Source: Acidobacteriota bacterium
Lineage (GTDB): Bacteria; Acidobacteriota; Terriglobia; Terriglobales; Acidobacteriaceae
DNA length: 10,619 nt
NCBI GenBank assembly: GCA_021811745.1
Contig: JAJZNH010000417.1
Span: 1 to 10,619, forward strand
Direction of reading: 5' to 3'
Part shown: piece by piece, positions 1 through 6,156 of the stretch
Layout of the letters: each line of letters begins with the position of its first letter
Position numbering within the stretch: position 1 is the first letter of the stretch
The notes under the pieces: generated by a model
Databases searched by the model: none
What the model was told of the DNA's origin: nothing
The model's input: the letters and a program-made list of their open reading frames with translations, nothing else
Translations under genes and position numbers: made by a program

Positions 1-543
1 AGTGGCGTTGTCGAACGGCCATTCAGGACAGAAAGCCAGCATCGCAATTAAAAGTGCCGCGACAACAGCCACCCGCAACGGCTGCGTTGCCCCGATTCCT
101 TTCACGGACCGTGCGCTGCGCAGAAGAACCGCTTCCGCCAGGCAGGCAGAGAGTGCCAGCGCCAACAGAGCTCCCAGTACCTGAAGCCACGAGGCTTTCT
201 CGATCCACAGTTCAGGTTGACGGGCCAACGCCACCGCATCCGCCGCGAGCAGCGCAAACACCGCGAGCACAATCGCCTGCTGTCCCCGGAGCGCATAAAC
301 AGCGTTCCAAACCCGCCCGGCAGAGCTCCGCTCCGCCCGCATCGCCGTCATGGCTGAACCGGCAGCGACCATCATCATAGAAAGCAGCGCGAACGCATTC
401 ACCGCGTCGCATGGATCCGAAGCCAGGGGCGCCAATCTGGCATGCGCCTGGACCGCCTTGGCCAGGAACAGGATAGCGACCAGCCCGAACACAACGAGCC
501 AATTGCGCTTGAGATCTGCCGGCACGGAAGCGCCCTGAGGCAT
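1..543 (-). CDS. Partial multi-pass membrane protein, function unknown (C-terminus beyond window)
   Basis: The minus strand is open from an ATG at 543 to the left edge (181 codons, no stop), so the gene is cut by the window. The product starts MPQGASVPADLKRNW. It has about five hydrophobic segments, near residues 14-32, 47-65, 88-106, 120-141 and 155-172, separated by short charged turns, so an inner-membrane protein is likely. I recognise no family motif. The gene lies 14 bp behind the CCA end of a tRNA-Arg gene on the same strand. The spacer is pyrimidine-rich with a T-run and has no Shine-Dalgarno. A GTG at codon 7 (about 525) has AGGG eight bases upstream and may be the real start. I am fairly confident that this is coding and have no functional call. 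Confidence 0.6.
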   Translation of the reverse strand, partial: MPQGASVPADLKRNWLVVFGLVAILFLAKAVQAHARLAPLASDPCDAVNAFALLSMMMVAAGSAMTAMRAERSSAGRVWNAVYALRGQQAIVLAVFALLAADAVALARQPELWIEKASWLQVLGALLALALSACLAEAVLLRSARSVKGIGATQPLRVAVVAALLIAMLAFCPEWPFDNAT

Positions 544-557
544 AAAAAGAGGAAGGA

Positions 558-634
558 TGGTGCGCCCGGAGAGATTCGAACTCCCGACCTAATGCTCCGG
601 AGGCATTCGCTCTATCCAGCTGAGCTACGGGCGC
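558..634 (-). tRNA. tRNA-Arg (anticodon CCG)
   Basis: The reverse complement folds as a complete cloverleaf. The acceptor stem is GCGCCCG (628-634) with CGGGCGC (562-568). The discriminator is A, and the CCA end is encoded at 558-560. The D-arm has TAGCTCAGC...GA, the anticodon stem is AATGC/GCATT, and the T-loop is TTCGAAT. The seven-base anticodon loop CTCCGGA puts CCG at positions 34-36 (window 598-600), which reads the CGG arginine codon. A T-run follows the 3' end at once (about 544-548 on the minus strand), just before the next gene. No clear -35/-10 pair was found upstream, and the 216 bp between this gene and the symporter hold no other supported gene. Confidence 0.97.
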
Positions 635-850
635 GCCTTCTCAGGATACCGCATCTGGCGGTCGGCGGCCGATGCTCGGGCCAGCGTCGGCCGGGCGGCA
701 GCCGGGCCGTGGTCTTTCCGCGGCCCCGGTCAGGAGATCCGCCTGGCGCGGGTGCGGAGAGGCGCCGCTCCGATCCGGTACACTGCGGGGGACCGCCCAA
801 CGATGCGCTCGATCGCTCCGCGCGCGATCCGCAGGCTAGGAAGTCTCTGC

Positions 851-2353
851 ATGTCGCATCTGTATGTCGCCGTCCTCGCCGGGTTTGTGGCTGTGCTGCT
901 GGGCGTGGCTGTCTATCGCACCCTCGGAGTCAAAACCAAGGCCGACTACCTTGTCGCCGGGCGATCGCTTTCCGCGATCGTGCTGGTGCTTACGCTGCTC
1001 ACCTCGTGGATCGGCGCGGGCTCGCTCTTTGCCGGAGCGGAAAATGCCTATCGCAACGGCTTTGCGGCACTGTGGCAGCCGGCCGGCGGCTGGCTGGGCC
1101 TGATCCTGATTTATTTCATTGCCCCGCGCGCCCGCAAATTCGCCCAGTTCACCCTGCCCGACCTGCTCGAGGTCCGCTATAACCAGGCGGCCCGCGTCCT
1201 TGGCACCATCGCCATTCTGTTTGCCTTCACCGCCATCACCAGCTACCAGTTCCGCGGTGGCGGCGACGTGCTCCATCTCATCTTTCCAGGCGCGGTAAGT
1301 TCCAATCAGGGCACGTTCATGATTGCCGCCTTTGTCATCGTTACCACGGCCATGGCCGGCATGTCGTCTGTTGCCTATATGGATGTGGTGATCGGCGCCA
1401 CCGTGACCGCGATCTGCACTTTCGCCGCACCCATGCTGCTGGCCAAGGCCGGCGGATGGAGCGGCCTGCATGCCTCCCTTCCGCACCAATATTTCGAAGT
1501 GCTGGGCAATTATCGGCTGAGCCCCGCGGGCCAGGAAGAATCCGACGCCATGGGCGTCGTTCGGGGTCTCGAATTCCTGGTGCCTACGCTGCTGCTGATG
1601 CTGGGCAACCAGGTGATGTACCAGAAATTTTTCTCGGCGCGCTCCGAGCGCGATGCCCGCCTCTCGGTCGTGGGCTGGACCGCGGGCACCATCGTGCTGG
1701 AGACGCTGATCATCGCCATCGCCGTGTTTGGCCGGGCGCTCTATCCTTCCGGAGAAGTTTCGCTGCACCCGCGCGAGATCATTCCCTATGCCGCCCGCCA
1801 CGGATTGCCCGCGTACATGGGCGCGTTGTTGCTGGGCGCGGTCTTCGCCAAGGTAATCTCCACCGCGTCGAATTACCTCTTCTCGCCGGCAACCAATCTG
1901 GTCAACGATGTCTTTGTGCGCTATCTTGCGCCCGGCGCCTCCAACAAGCGCGTGCTCTTCGTCTCCCGCCTGGCCGTCGTGCTGCTAGGCTGCTGGGCGC
2001 TCTACCAGGCGGTCTACGCTGAAAGTATCCTGGCCAAGATGCTCTACGCGTACACCATCTACTCGGCCGCACTCACGCCCGTGGTACTGGCGGCGTTCTA
2101 TTCAAAGCGCGCGACCGCATGGGGCGCCGTGGCTGCGATCGCAACCGGCACCGTTGTCACTCTGGGATGGGATCATCCCGGCATCAAGGCGTTCCTGCAC
2201 CTTCCGCCCGTGCTTGCCCAGCGCGACGCGATTTTCCCTGCGCTTTTCGCCGCCGTGGCGGCGCTTATGGTGGTGAGTGCTGTGACGCCGCGGCCCTTAG
2301 CGGAACAATTGGCACAGTTTTCCGAACCCGACCCGCAAACTGCGCCCCGCTGA
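851..2353 (+). CDS. Sodium:solute symporter (SSS family)
   Basis: A 500-residue integral membrane protein of the SSS family (SGLT/PutP/PanF type), expected to import an organic solute with Na+. The length fits the family and about 13 hydrophobic segments can be counted. Typical features are an N-terminal helix followed by KTKADYLVAGRSL, then LTSWIGAGSLFAGAENAY (about residues 50-67). Near residues 336-345 is the segment ISTASNYLFS, which aligns with the STADS-type Na+-site helix of characterised members. The start is ATG 851: AGGAA sits eight bases upstream and the N-terminal helix begins directly after it. The frame is open further upstream to 752, but that extension is arginine-rich and unlike the family. 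The substrate cannot be read from the sequence. The gene ends 25 bp from the convergent zinc-ribbon gene. Confidence 0.93.
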   Translation: MSHLYVAVLAGFVAVLLGVAVYRTLGVKTKADYLVAGRSLSAIVLVLTLLTSWIGAGSLFAGAENAYRNGFAALWQPAGGWLGLILIYFIAPRARKFAQFTLPDLLEVRYNQAARVLGTIAILFAFTAITSYQFRGGGDVLHLIFPGAVSSNQGTFMIAAFVIVTTAMAGMSSVAYMDVVIGATVTAICTFAAPMLLAKAGGWSGLHASLPHQYFEVLGNYRLSPAGQEESDAMGVVRGLEFLVPTLLLMLGNQVMYQKFFSARSERDARLSVVGWTAGTIVLETLIIAIAVFGRALYPSGEVSLHPREIIPYAARHGLPAYMGALLLGAVFAKVISTASNYLFSPATNLVNDVFVRYLAPGASNKRVLFVSRLAVVLLGCWALYQAVYAESILAKMLYAYTIYSAALTPVVLAAFYSKRATAWGAVAAIATGTVVTLGWDHPGIKAFLHLPPVLAQRDAIFPALFAAVAALMVVSAVTPRPLAEQLAQFSEPDPQTAPR

Positions 2354-2378
2354 AACAGGCGTCCGCACCTGCGGCTCA

Positions 2379-2693
2379 TTAATCCTGGGCCGCGCTGGTC
2401 TCCGGCACTCTCTGAGGTTGCACCTGCTGCTTTTGGAAACAGGAACGGCACAGCACCGGTCTACCCTGAGTAGGCTTGAAGGGAACCGTTGTCTCCATTC
2501 CACATTCCGAGCAGGTGGTCCGGGTTTCCGGACGCACGCGCTGCGACCCACGTGCCCGCTTCGCCTTGCACTGCTTGCAGTGCTTGGGGTCGTTCTTGAA
2601 CTGCTTGTCGTGGAAGAACAACTGCTCGCCTGCCGTAAAGACGAACTCGGCGCCGCAGTCGACACATTTCAGGACTCGATCTGTAAATTCCAT
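2379..2693 (-). CDS. Two-knuckle zinc-ribbon protein (CxxC-x17-CxxC type)
   Basis: A 104-residue soluble protein with two zinc-binding modules. The first has Cys10/Cys13 and Cys39/Cys42 around EFVFTAGEQLFF, the pattern of the probable zinc-ribbon domain often called zf-trcl. The second has Cys61/Cys64 and Cys82/Cys85 separated by exactly 17 residues, the CxxC-x17-CxxC arrangement. A basic linker (KAKRARGSQRVR, about 43-54) joins them, suggesting nucleic-acid or ribosome contact, though no role is established. The start is the ATG at 2693, with GGGGAAG about nine bases upstream. The frame runs on to 2858, but that extension lacks domain character. bS21 lies 273 bp upstream on the same strand; co-transcription is possible but not shown. 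The gap has no other supported gene. Confidence 0.88.
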   Translation of the reverse strand: MEFTDRVLKCVDCGAEFVFTAGEQLFFHDKQFKNDPKHCKQCKAKRARGSQRVRPETRTTCSECGMETTVPFKPTQGRPVLCRSCFQKQQVQPQRVPETSAAQD

Positions 2694-2907
2694 GGTGGCC
2701 GGCTTCCCCAGAACAGGGACGCTCACCGAAATCGGCCAACATGTCAACTTGCCGGTCCCGGTTCCCTGGTCTCGTTCGAGATGCACAACTGGGCCCGGAC
2801 CGCTGAAAAACGAGCGGACTAGAACTCTGCGAACAAATACAGAACGCGGAGCGTTCAAATGAAAGTTGACTCGCGCGCCGAGGCTCCCGATCTTGCTGGA
2901 TTCTTCA

Positions 2908-2933
2908 GCGGCTTCCCCGACCCGGAAAGCCGC
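2908..2933 (-). terminator. Hairpin downstream of rpsU, possible terminator
   Basis: GCGGCTT (2908-2914) pairs with AAGCCGC (2927-2933), and the loop has further CC/GG complementarity. It begins 33 bp after the bS21 stop codon. There is no U-tract on the minus strand after the stem, so if it ends transcription it is not a canonical intrinsic terminator. It could instead protect the 3' end of the rpsU mRNA. Confidence 0.35.
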
Positions 2934-2966
2934 CGGAGCAACACAAGCGCTGCGGGTTGTTGAGAA

Positions 2967-3164
2967 TCAATCCTGTTCCTTGCGTGCCTTCTTGCGATTC
3001 CGCTTGCGCGCCAAGGCCGCCTTGACGCGGCGCTTCTCACCGGGCTTCAGGTAGTAGGAGTGACGCTTCACTTCCTTGATGATGTCCTCCTGCTGTACCT
3101 TCCGCTTAAACCGGCGCAGCGCATTTTCGAGCGGTTCGCCTTCCTGAATGCGAACTTCGGCCAA
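2967..3164 (-). CDS. rpsU: Small-subunit ribosomal protein bS21
   Basis: A 65-residue basic protein with the bS21 signature: an N-terminal VRIQEGEPLENALRRFKRKV segment, then EVKRHSYYLKPGEKRRVK, then a lysine/arginine tail. The family binds the 30S platform near the 3' end of 16S rRNA and takes part in initiation. The start codon is TTG (3162-3164), chosen because GGAGG lies nine bases upstream and no in-frame ATG or GTG gives the right N-terminus. The 222-bp gap upstream, shared with the divergent carbonic-anhydrase-like gene, must hold its promoter. TATGAT on the minus strand (3203-3208) could be a -10 box, but no good -35 box accompanies it. Confidence 0.96.
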   Translation of the reverse strand: MAEVRIQEGEPLENALRRFKRKVQQEDIIKEVKRHSYYLKPGEKRRVKAALARKRNRKKARKEQD

Positions 3165-3310
3165 AGGGTGCCACCTCCAGACCTGCCTAGTGGGCTTTGC
3201 TTATCATACCGGAGTTCCGGGTCCGCGGCCAGATTGGGAGATACCCTAGGCGATTGATTTCCGAGGGATCTATACGGCCTTCCCCGAGCAGGCACAGGCA
3301 AATAGACGGA

Positions 3311-3328
3311 GGAACAAGTATTTGTTCC
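3311..3328. promoter_or_regulatory. Perfect dyad in the divergent rpsU / carbonic-anhydrase-like intergenic region
   Basis: GGAACAA-GTAT-TTGTTCC is a perfect 7+4+7 inverted repeat, 59 bp before the ATG at 3387 and 147 bp before the rpsU start. It is AT-richer than its surroundings, as operators often are. It has no poly-T tail in either direction, so it is not an intrinsic terminator. It may be an operator for one or both divergent genes. No regulator can be named. Confidence 0.35.
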
Positions 3329-3386
3329 CCGCCGCCTAAGCAGTAGACTGGCTATATTCGAATTCGGAAGCACCGCAGGGGGGGTC

Positions 3387-3920
3387 ATGATTCGCAGCTA
3401 CCAGGGCACGCTTCCCCGGATTCCGGCAAGTTGCTATATCGATCCATCCGCTCAGATTTTGGGCGACGTCGTGCTCGGCGAGCGCTCCTCGGTCTGGATG
3501 AACGCCGTTCTGCGCGGAGACGTGAACTCCATCCGGGTTGGCTCCTGCTCGAATGTGCAGGATTGCTCCGTGCTCCACGGCCAGCGCAATCTCTACCCCG
3601 TGATCGTCGGCGACTGGGTCACCATCGGCCACAACGCCACTGTTCACGGCTGCGTGGTGGAGGACATGGTGGTCATCGGCATGGGCGCCCGCGTGCTGAA
3701 CGACAGCCGCATAGGCGAAGGTTCGATCATCGCGGCCGGCTCCGTTGTTCCCGAGCACACCATCGTCCCGCCGCGTACCCTCTGGGCGGGCGTCCCCGCC
3801 AAACTGCGGCGCGAACTCGGCGAAAAAGATCTGGCCCTGATCCGCGAATATGCGCAGAATTACCTCGACTACGTCGAGATTTACCGCAACGAGTCCGAAA
3901 GCATCGCCAGCGGCCGCTGA
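3387..3920 (+). CDS. Gamma-carbonic-anhydrase family protein (left-handed beta-helix)
   Basis: A 177-residue hexapeptide-repeat protein of the YrdA/PaaY/CamH group, predicted to be a trimeric zinc enzyme in the cytoplasm. Hexapeptide turns run from about residue 18 (YIDPSAQILGDVVLGERSSVW) to 126, followed by a C-terminal helix (KDLALIREYAQNYLDYVEIY). The three zinc-ligand histidines of the family are in place at His64 (VLHG), His82 and His87 (GHNATVHG). The RGD and NVQD motifs, corresponding to Arg59 and Gln75 of archaeal Cam, are also kept. The acidic loop with the proton-shuttle Glu of Cam is absent, as in CamH-type proteins, so carbonic anhydrase activity is plausible but not assured. The start ATG has a strong G-rich ribosome-binding site (AGGGGGGG). 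The gene is convergent with the next one, with a 13-bp gap. Confidence 0.9.
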   Translation: MIRSYQGTLPRIPASCYIDPSAQILGDVVLGERSSVWMNAVLRGDVNSIRVGSCSNVQDCSVLHGQRNLYPVIVGDWVTIGHNATVHGCVVEDMVVIGMGARVLNDSRIGEGSIIAAGSVVPEHTIVPPRTLWAGVPAKLRRELGEKDLALIREYAQNYLDYVEIYRNESESIASGR

Positions 3921-3933
3921 CCGGCAGCCTATT

Positions 3934-4146
3934 TCATTCAGATACCGAGCGCTCGTTTCGCGGCCCCCGACGGCGGACGCGGTCGGCCCGGCGAATCGCC
4001 CAGGCATCCCGCAGTTCCGCAAAATCACGGCGCCCGCAATTCCGGCAGCGCACCGGAAAATGCAGAAAGAGCAGCAGCCGCAGGTCGCTCGCACGGAAAT
4101 GGGAACAGCGAAATCCTCTTGAGCCGCACAGCCGGCAAATCATCAT
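3934..4146 (-). CDS. Small C4 zinc-ribbon protein
   Basis: A 70-residue protein with Cys4-x2-Cys7 and Cys34-x2-Cys37, i.e. CRLCGSRG and CRNCGRRD. They are separated by a basic stretch (HFRASDLRLLLFLHFPVR) that may form a hydrophobic helix. This architecture resembles the short CxxC...CxxC proteins common in acidobacterial genomes, as far as I recall; their function is unknown. The C-terminus is arginine-rich and probably disordered. The start is ATG 4146 (followed by a second ATG), with GAGGAG seven bases upstream. The good ribosome-binding site and the paired CxxC motifs argue that it is real despite its size. A perfect hairpin lies 17 bp upstream of the start. Confidence 0.7.
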   Translation of the reverse strand: MMICRLCGSRGFRCSHFRASDLRLLLFLHFPVRCRNCGRRDFAELRDAWAIRRADRVRRRGPRNERSVSE

Positions 4147-4163
4147 GCTTAAGCTCCTCGATG

Positions 4164-4184
4164 TGCTACTCCGCAGGAGTAGCA
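4164..4184. promoter_or_regulatory. Perfect 9-bp inverted repeat upstream of the small zinc-ribbon gene
   Basis: TGCTACTCC-GCA-GGAGTAGCA is a perfect dyad with a three-base spacer, located just upstream of the GAGGAG ribosome-binding site of the minus-strand gene that starts at 4146. As DNA it could be an operator; the TACT...AGTA half-sites loosely recall BlaI/MecI-type operators, which is only a resemblance. As RNA it would form a tight hairpin in the leader. Apart from this dyad, the 217 bp between this gene and the MerR gene show nothing I can name. Confidence 0.4.
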
Positions 4185-4363
4185 GTCAGAGCCCGGAGCA
4201 AGCAGGGGGGGACTCTCTGAAAAGCGCAATGCCCACAGGGTGAAACGAACTTGAACTTGGCGCAAAAACGATTTGGCTGCAGCCCGGAAGGATGTTCCAA
4301 GTGAACTCAGCGTACCACAGAGGTGACGCCGCAACCGGTTAAAAACTGGCGAAGAGGTTACCG

Positions 4364-4846
4364 TCAGGAGGGAAAAAGCTCGCCCGAAGCCACTGCCGCC
4401 AGACGGTTGCGCCGCCGCTGCGGGCGCGCCGCAGGGCCGGTGAGTAGACTCGCGATCTCAAGCAGCTCCGCACGAATGCGCCCCACCGCCGCCGCCAGCT
4501 CCTGCCGCGGCCTACTGGCCGGTGCGCCGCCGGGCACGAGTTCCGGCTGCTGCCTGGTCTTGGAGCGGCCTTGCGCATCGAGGGCCTGCCGTGCGCCGGC
4601 CAGCGTGAATCCCTGGCCATGCACCAGCCGCTTGATTTCGAGCGCCAGCTCGACATCGCGGCGGCGATAGAGCCGCTGCCCGGTGCCGCTCTTGTTGGGC
4701 TTCAGTTGCGGGAACTGCGATTCCCAAAAACGCAGAACGTACGGTTCCAGCCCGCACAGGCGGGCCACATCCCCGATCTTGAAGTACAAGCGATCGGGAA
4801 TCGCGGGAGATTCGTCGGCGAGACTGGGAGAGAGCTGCGGCGCCAT
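4364..4846 (-). CDS. MerR-family transcriptional regulator
   Basis: A 160-residue protein with a MerR-type winged helix-turn-helix at about residues 20-90. YFKIGDVARLCGLEPYVLRFW is the recognition region, RLYRRRDVELALEIKRLV the wing and following helix, and GFTLAGARQAL the end of the domain. The C-terminal half (about 110-160) is alanine/arginine-rich with one predicted helix and has no ligand-binding cysteines, so a metal sensor is unlikely. This subtype is common near housekeeping genes, and its target is unknown. The chosen start ATG 4846 gives the family's usual short N-terminal tail, but no Shine-Dalgarno sits at normal distance; AAAGGAG is about 21 bases upstream. The frame stays open far upstream through the IS element, which is chance. 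TATACT on the minus strand (4880-4885) could be its -10 box, without a good -35. Confidence 0.88.
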   Translation of the reverse strand: MAPQLSPSLADESPAIPDRLYFKIGDVARLCGLEPYVLRFWESQFPQLKPNKSGTGQRLYRRRDVELALEIKRLVHGQGFTLAGARQALDAQGRSKTRQQPELVPGGAPASRPRQELAAAVGRIRAELLEIASLLTGPAARPQRRRNRLAAVASGELFPS

Positions 4847-4976
4847 AGCAAAATGCGAGGAGACAAACTCCTTTTCTGCAGTATAGGCCAGAGGTTGCAC
4901 CGGGTATGCAGCAAAATCGGCCCGGGGAGTATCCGCCGTGATACTCAGCCGGCCGACGGCGGCTGCTCGATCGACC

Positions 4977-4995
4977 GTATTTGTTGAGCGAGTCG
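4977..4995 (+). repeat. Left terminal inverted repeat of the IS66 element
   Basis: GTATTTGTTGAGCGAGTCG is the reverse complement of the sequence at 5824-5842, except for one mismatch (G4986 against A5833). Similarity stops abruptly on both sides, so the outer tip is placed at 4977. Confidence 0.8.
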
Positions 4996-5041
4996 ATTCC
5001 GTCTCAAGGAAGGCGCTTGTATTGAATCTGCTTGGCGGTAG

Positions 5042-5834
5042 TCTGAGCACATGGAGTCGCTGGTAGAGGAAAACGCTCGACGCCGGCAACAGATTCGCGG
5101 CTCGCCCAGCGTGACGCCGGACGAAACCGGATGGAAGGCCGCTGGACGGCTGTGGTGGATGTGGGCCTTCAGCAGCGACAAGGTCACGGTGTATTCCATT
5201 CGGCCGGGCCGCGGATACGAGCAGACAAGCGCCATCCTGGGAACGGACTATGACGGCTTTCTGGTGCGGGATGGATGGGCGGTCTACCAGCGGTTTACTG
5301 AAGCTGTGCATCGGACGTGCGCGGCGCATCTGCTGCGGCGGCGCCGGGAAATGCCGGAGGTGAGCCGGCCGGGAACGGCGGCGTTGCCGGGCACGGTACA
5401 ACAGATTCCGCAAGCCAGCTTGGAATTGCGGGACCGGAGGGATGGGAATCAGATTGGGGCGCGCGGATTGGCGAGCGCTCGCAGCCGGTTGGAGGCCCGT
5501 CTGGACCGCGTTCTGCATCGCCACAATCGTGCCCCGGCCAATCGACGTCTGGCCAACCATTTGCTGCGCGAAGAATGCCATGTTCACTTTTCTTTCCTGT
5601 CCGGGCCTGGATGCGGCCGACAACCGCGCCCAGCAGGCGATTCGTCCCATGGTGGTTACGCACAAGGTATGGGGCGGCAACCGCACCGCGCAGGGCGCGC
5701 ACACGCAGAGCGTGCTGGGCAGCATCCTCCAGACTTGCCGCCAGCAGCTCCGGCCCGCAACCGCATTTCTGCAGCAACTGCTCCATCTGCCCAAGCCCCA
5801 AGCCCTGGAGTTGATACCTCCAACGACTCGCTAA
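5042..5834 (+). pseudogene. IS66 transposase (TnpC) C-terminal fragment, frameshifted
   Basis: The fragment starts within the catalytic domain. LVEENARRRQQIRGSP is followed by TPDETGWKAAGRLWW, which holds the first catalytic Asp (codon 5120-5122). Next come IRPGRGYEQTSAILG and VRDGWAVYQRF, with the second Asp (5270-5272), and then HRTCAAHLLRR. Homology leaves this frame after REE (5575) and resumes one base later as AMFTFLSCPGLDAADNRAQQAIRP, i.e. one inserted base or two lost. The third catalytic residue, normally Glu in N-x-AE-x-A-x-RP, is Gln here (codon 5631-5633). A TAG at 5039-5041 closes the frame upstream, and the N-terminal half (about 200 residues or more) is absent. The natural stop TAA (5832-5834) lies inside the right inverted repeat. 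Not functional. Confidence 0.9.
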
Positions 5835-5842
5835 ACAAATAC
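5824..5842 (-). repeat. Right terminal inverted repeat of the IS66 element
   Basis: CGACTCGCTAAACAAATAC mirrors 4977-4995 with one mismatch. It contains the stop codon of the transposase frame, a compact arrangement consistent with the true end of an insertion sequence. Confidence 0.8.
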
Positions 5843-6156
5843 ACTTCTACCCACGCGCAATGGTGTCACCTTGCGCAAACGCTGCATCAGCCAACCCAAT
5901 CAGCACCAACGTATCCTTCTCGAACGCCTCGGCGTGCTCCTGCCCGCCGCGTCGGAATTCGCACCGATGTAGTGGAAACTTCGCCCTACCCGCGTTGACA
6001 GGACAAGACTTGCCGCGCAAACTGCGGAAGTTGGGCCAAAGGGAACCAAGACACGCTCATTCGATCGAGCAAAAGATTCGGTGACTCCTTTCTTGGATTT
6101 CACTGAAGATAGGTACTCTCTCCCGGCAACAGTCGCAGGCCTCGAGATAGAGTAGG
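5843..6156. other. Intergenic stretch between the IS element and the oxidoreductase, no supported gene
   Basis: No frame here has both a credible start and a recognisable product. A minus-strand frame between stops is open at 5850-6056 (69 codons), with a protein-like composition including the segment EFRRGGQEHAEAFEKDTLVLIG. It has no start codon with a ribosome-binding site and matches no family I know. It may be the worn end of an older gene. No terminator hairpin was found after the oxidoreductase stop. Confidence 0.4.

Larger units (their letters stand above)
4977..5842 (+). mobile_element. Internally deleted IS66-family insertion sequence (866 bp, both ends present)
   Basis: The element is defined by terminal inverted repeats at 4977-4995 and 5824-5842 (18 of 19 match) around an IS66-type transposase fragment. 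A complete IS66 element is about 2.5 kb with tnpA, tnpB and tnpC. Here only the C-terminal half of tnpC is present, so roughly two thirds of the interior is missing while both tips survive. The 8-bp flanks (GATCGACC left, ACTTCTAC right) do not match, so no target duplication is visible. It lies 130 bp upstream of the MerR gene. It cannot move on its own but might be mobilised if a related transposase exists elsewhere in the genome. Confidence 0.8.

Noticed and set aside
836..1801. 321-codon minus-strand frame
   Set aside because: It lies antisense to the symporter, has low-complexity composition and shows no motif; it follows from codon bias of the real gene.
3431..4243. 270-codon plus-strand frame
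   Set aside because: Its arginine-rich translation is a frame-shifted shadow of the carbonic-anhydrase-like gene and runs on over an antisense gene.
4149..4334. 61-codon minus-strand frame upstream of the small zinc-ribbon gene
   Set aside because: No ribosome-binding site or motif, and it spans a perfect dyad more easily explained as regulatory DNA.
4847..5794. Minus-strand frame extending the MerR protein to 476 residues
   Set aside because: The extension runs antisense through the IS66 transposase fragment and has no domain. The MerR domain begins shortly after the ATG at 4846, as in relatives.
4969..5850. 8-bp target-site duplication around the IS66 element
   Set aside because: The flanks GATCGACC and ACTTCTAC differ at most positions, so no duplication can be claimed.
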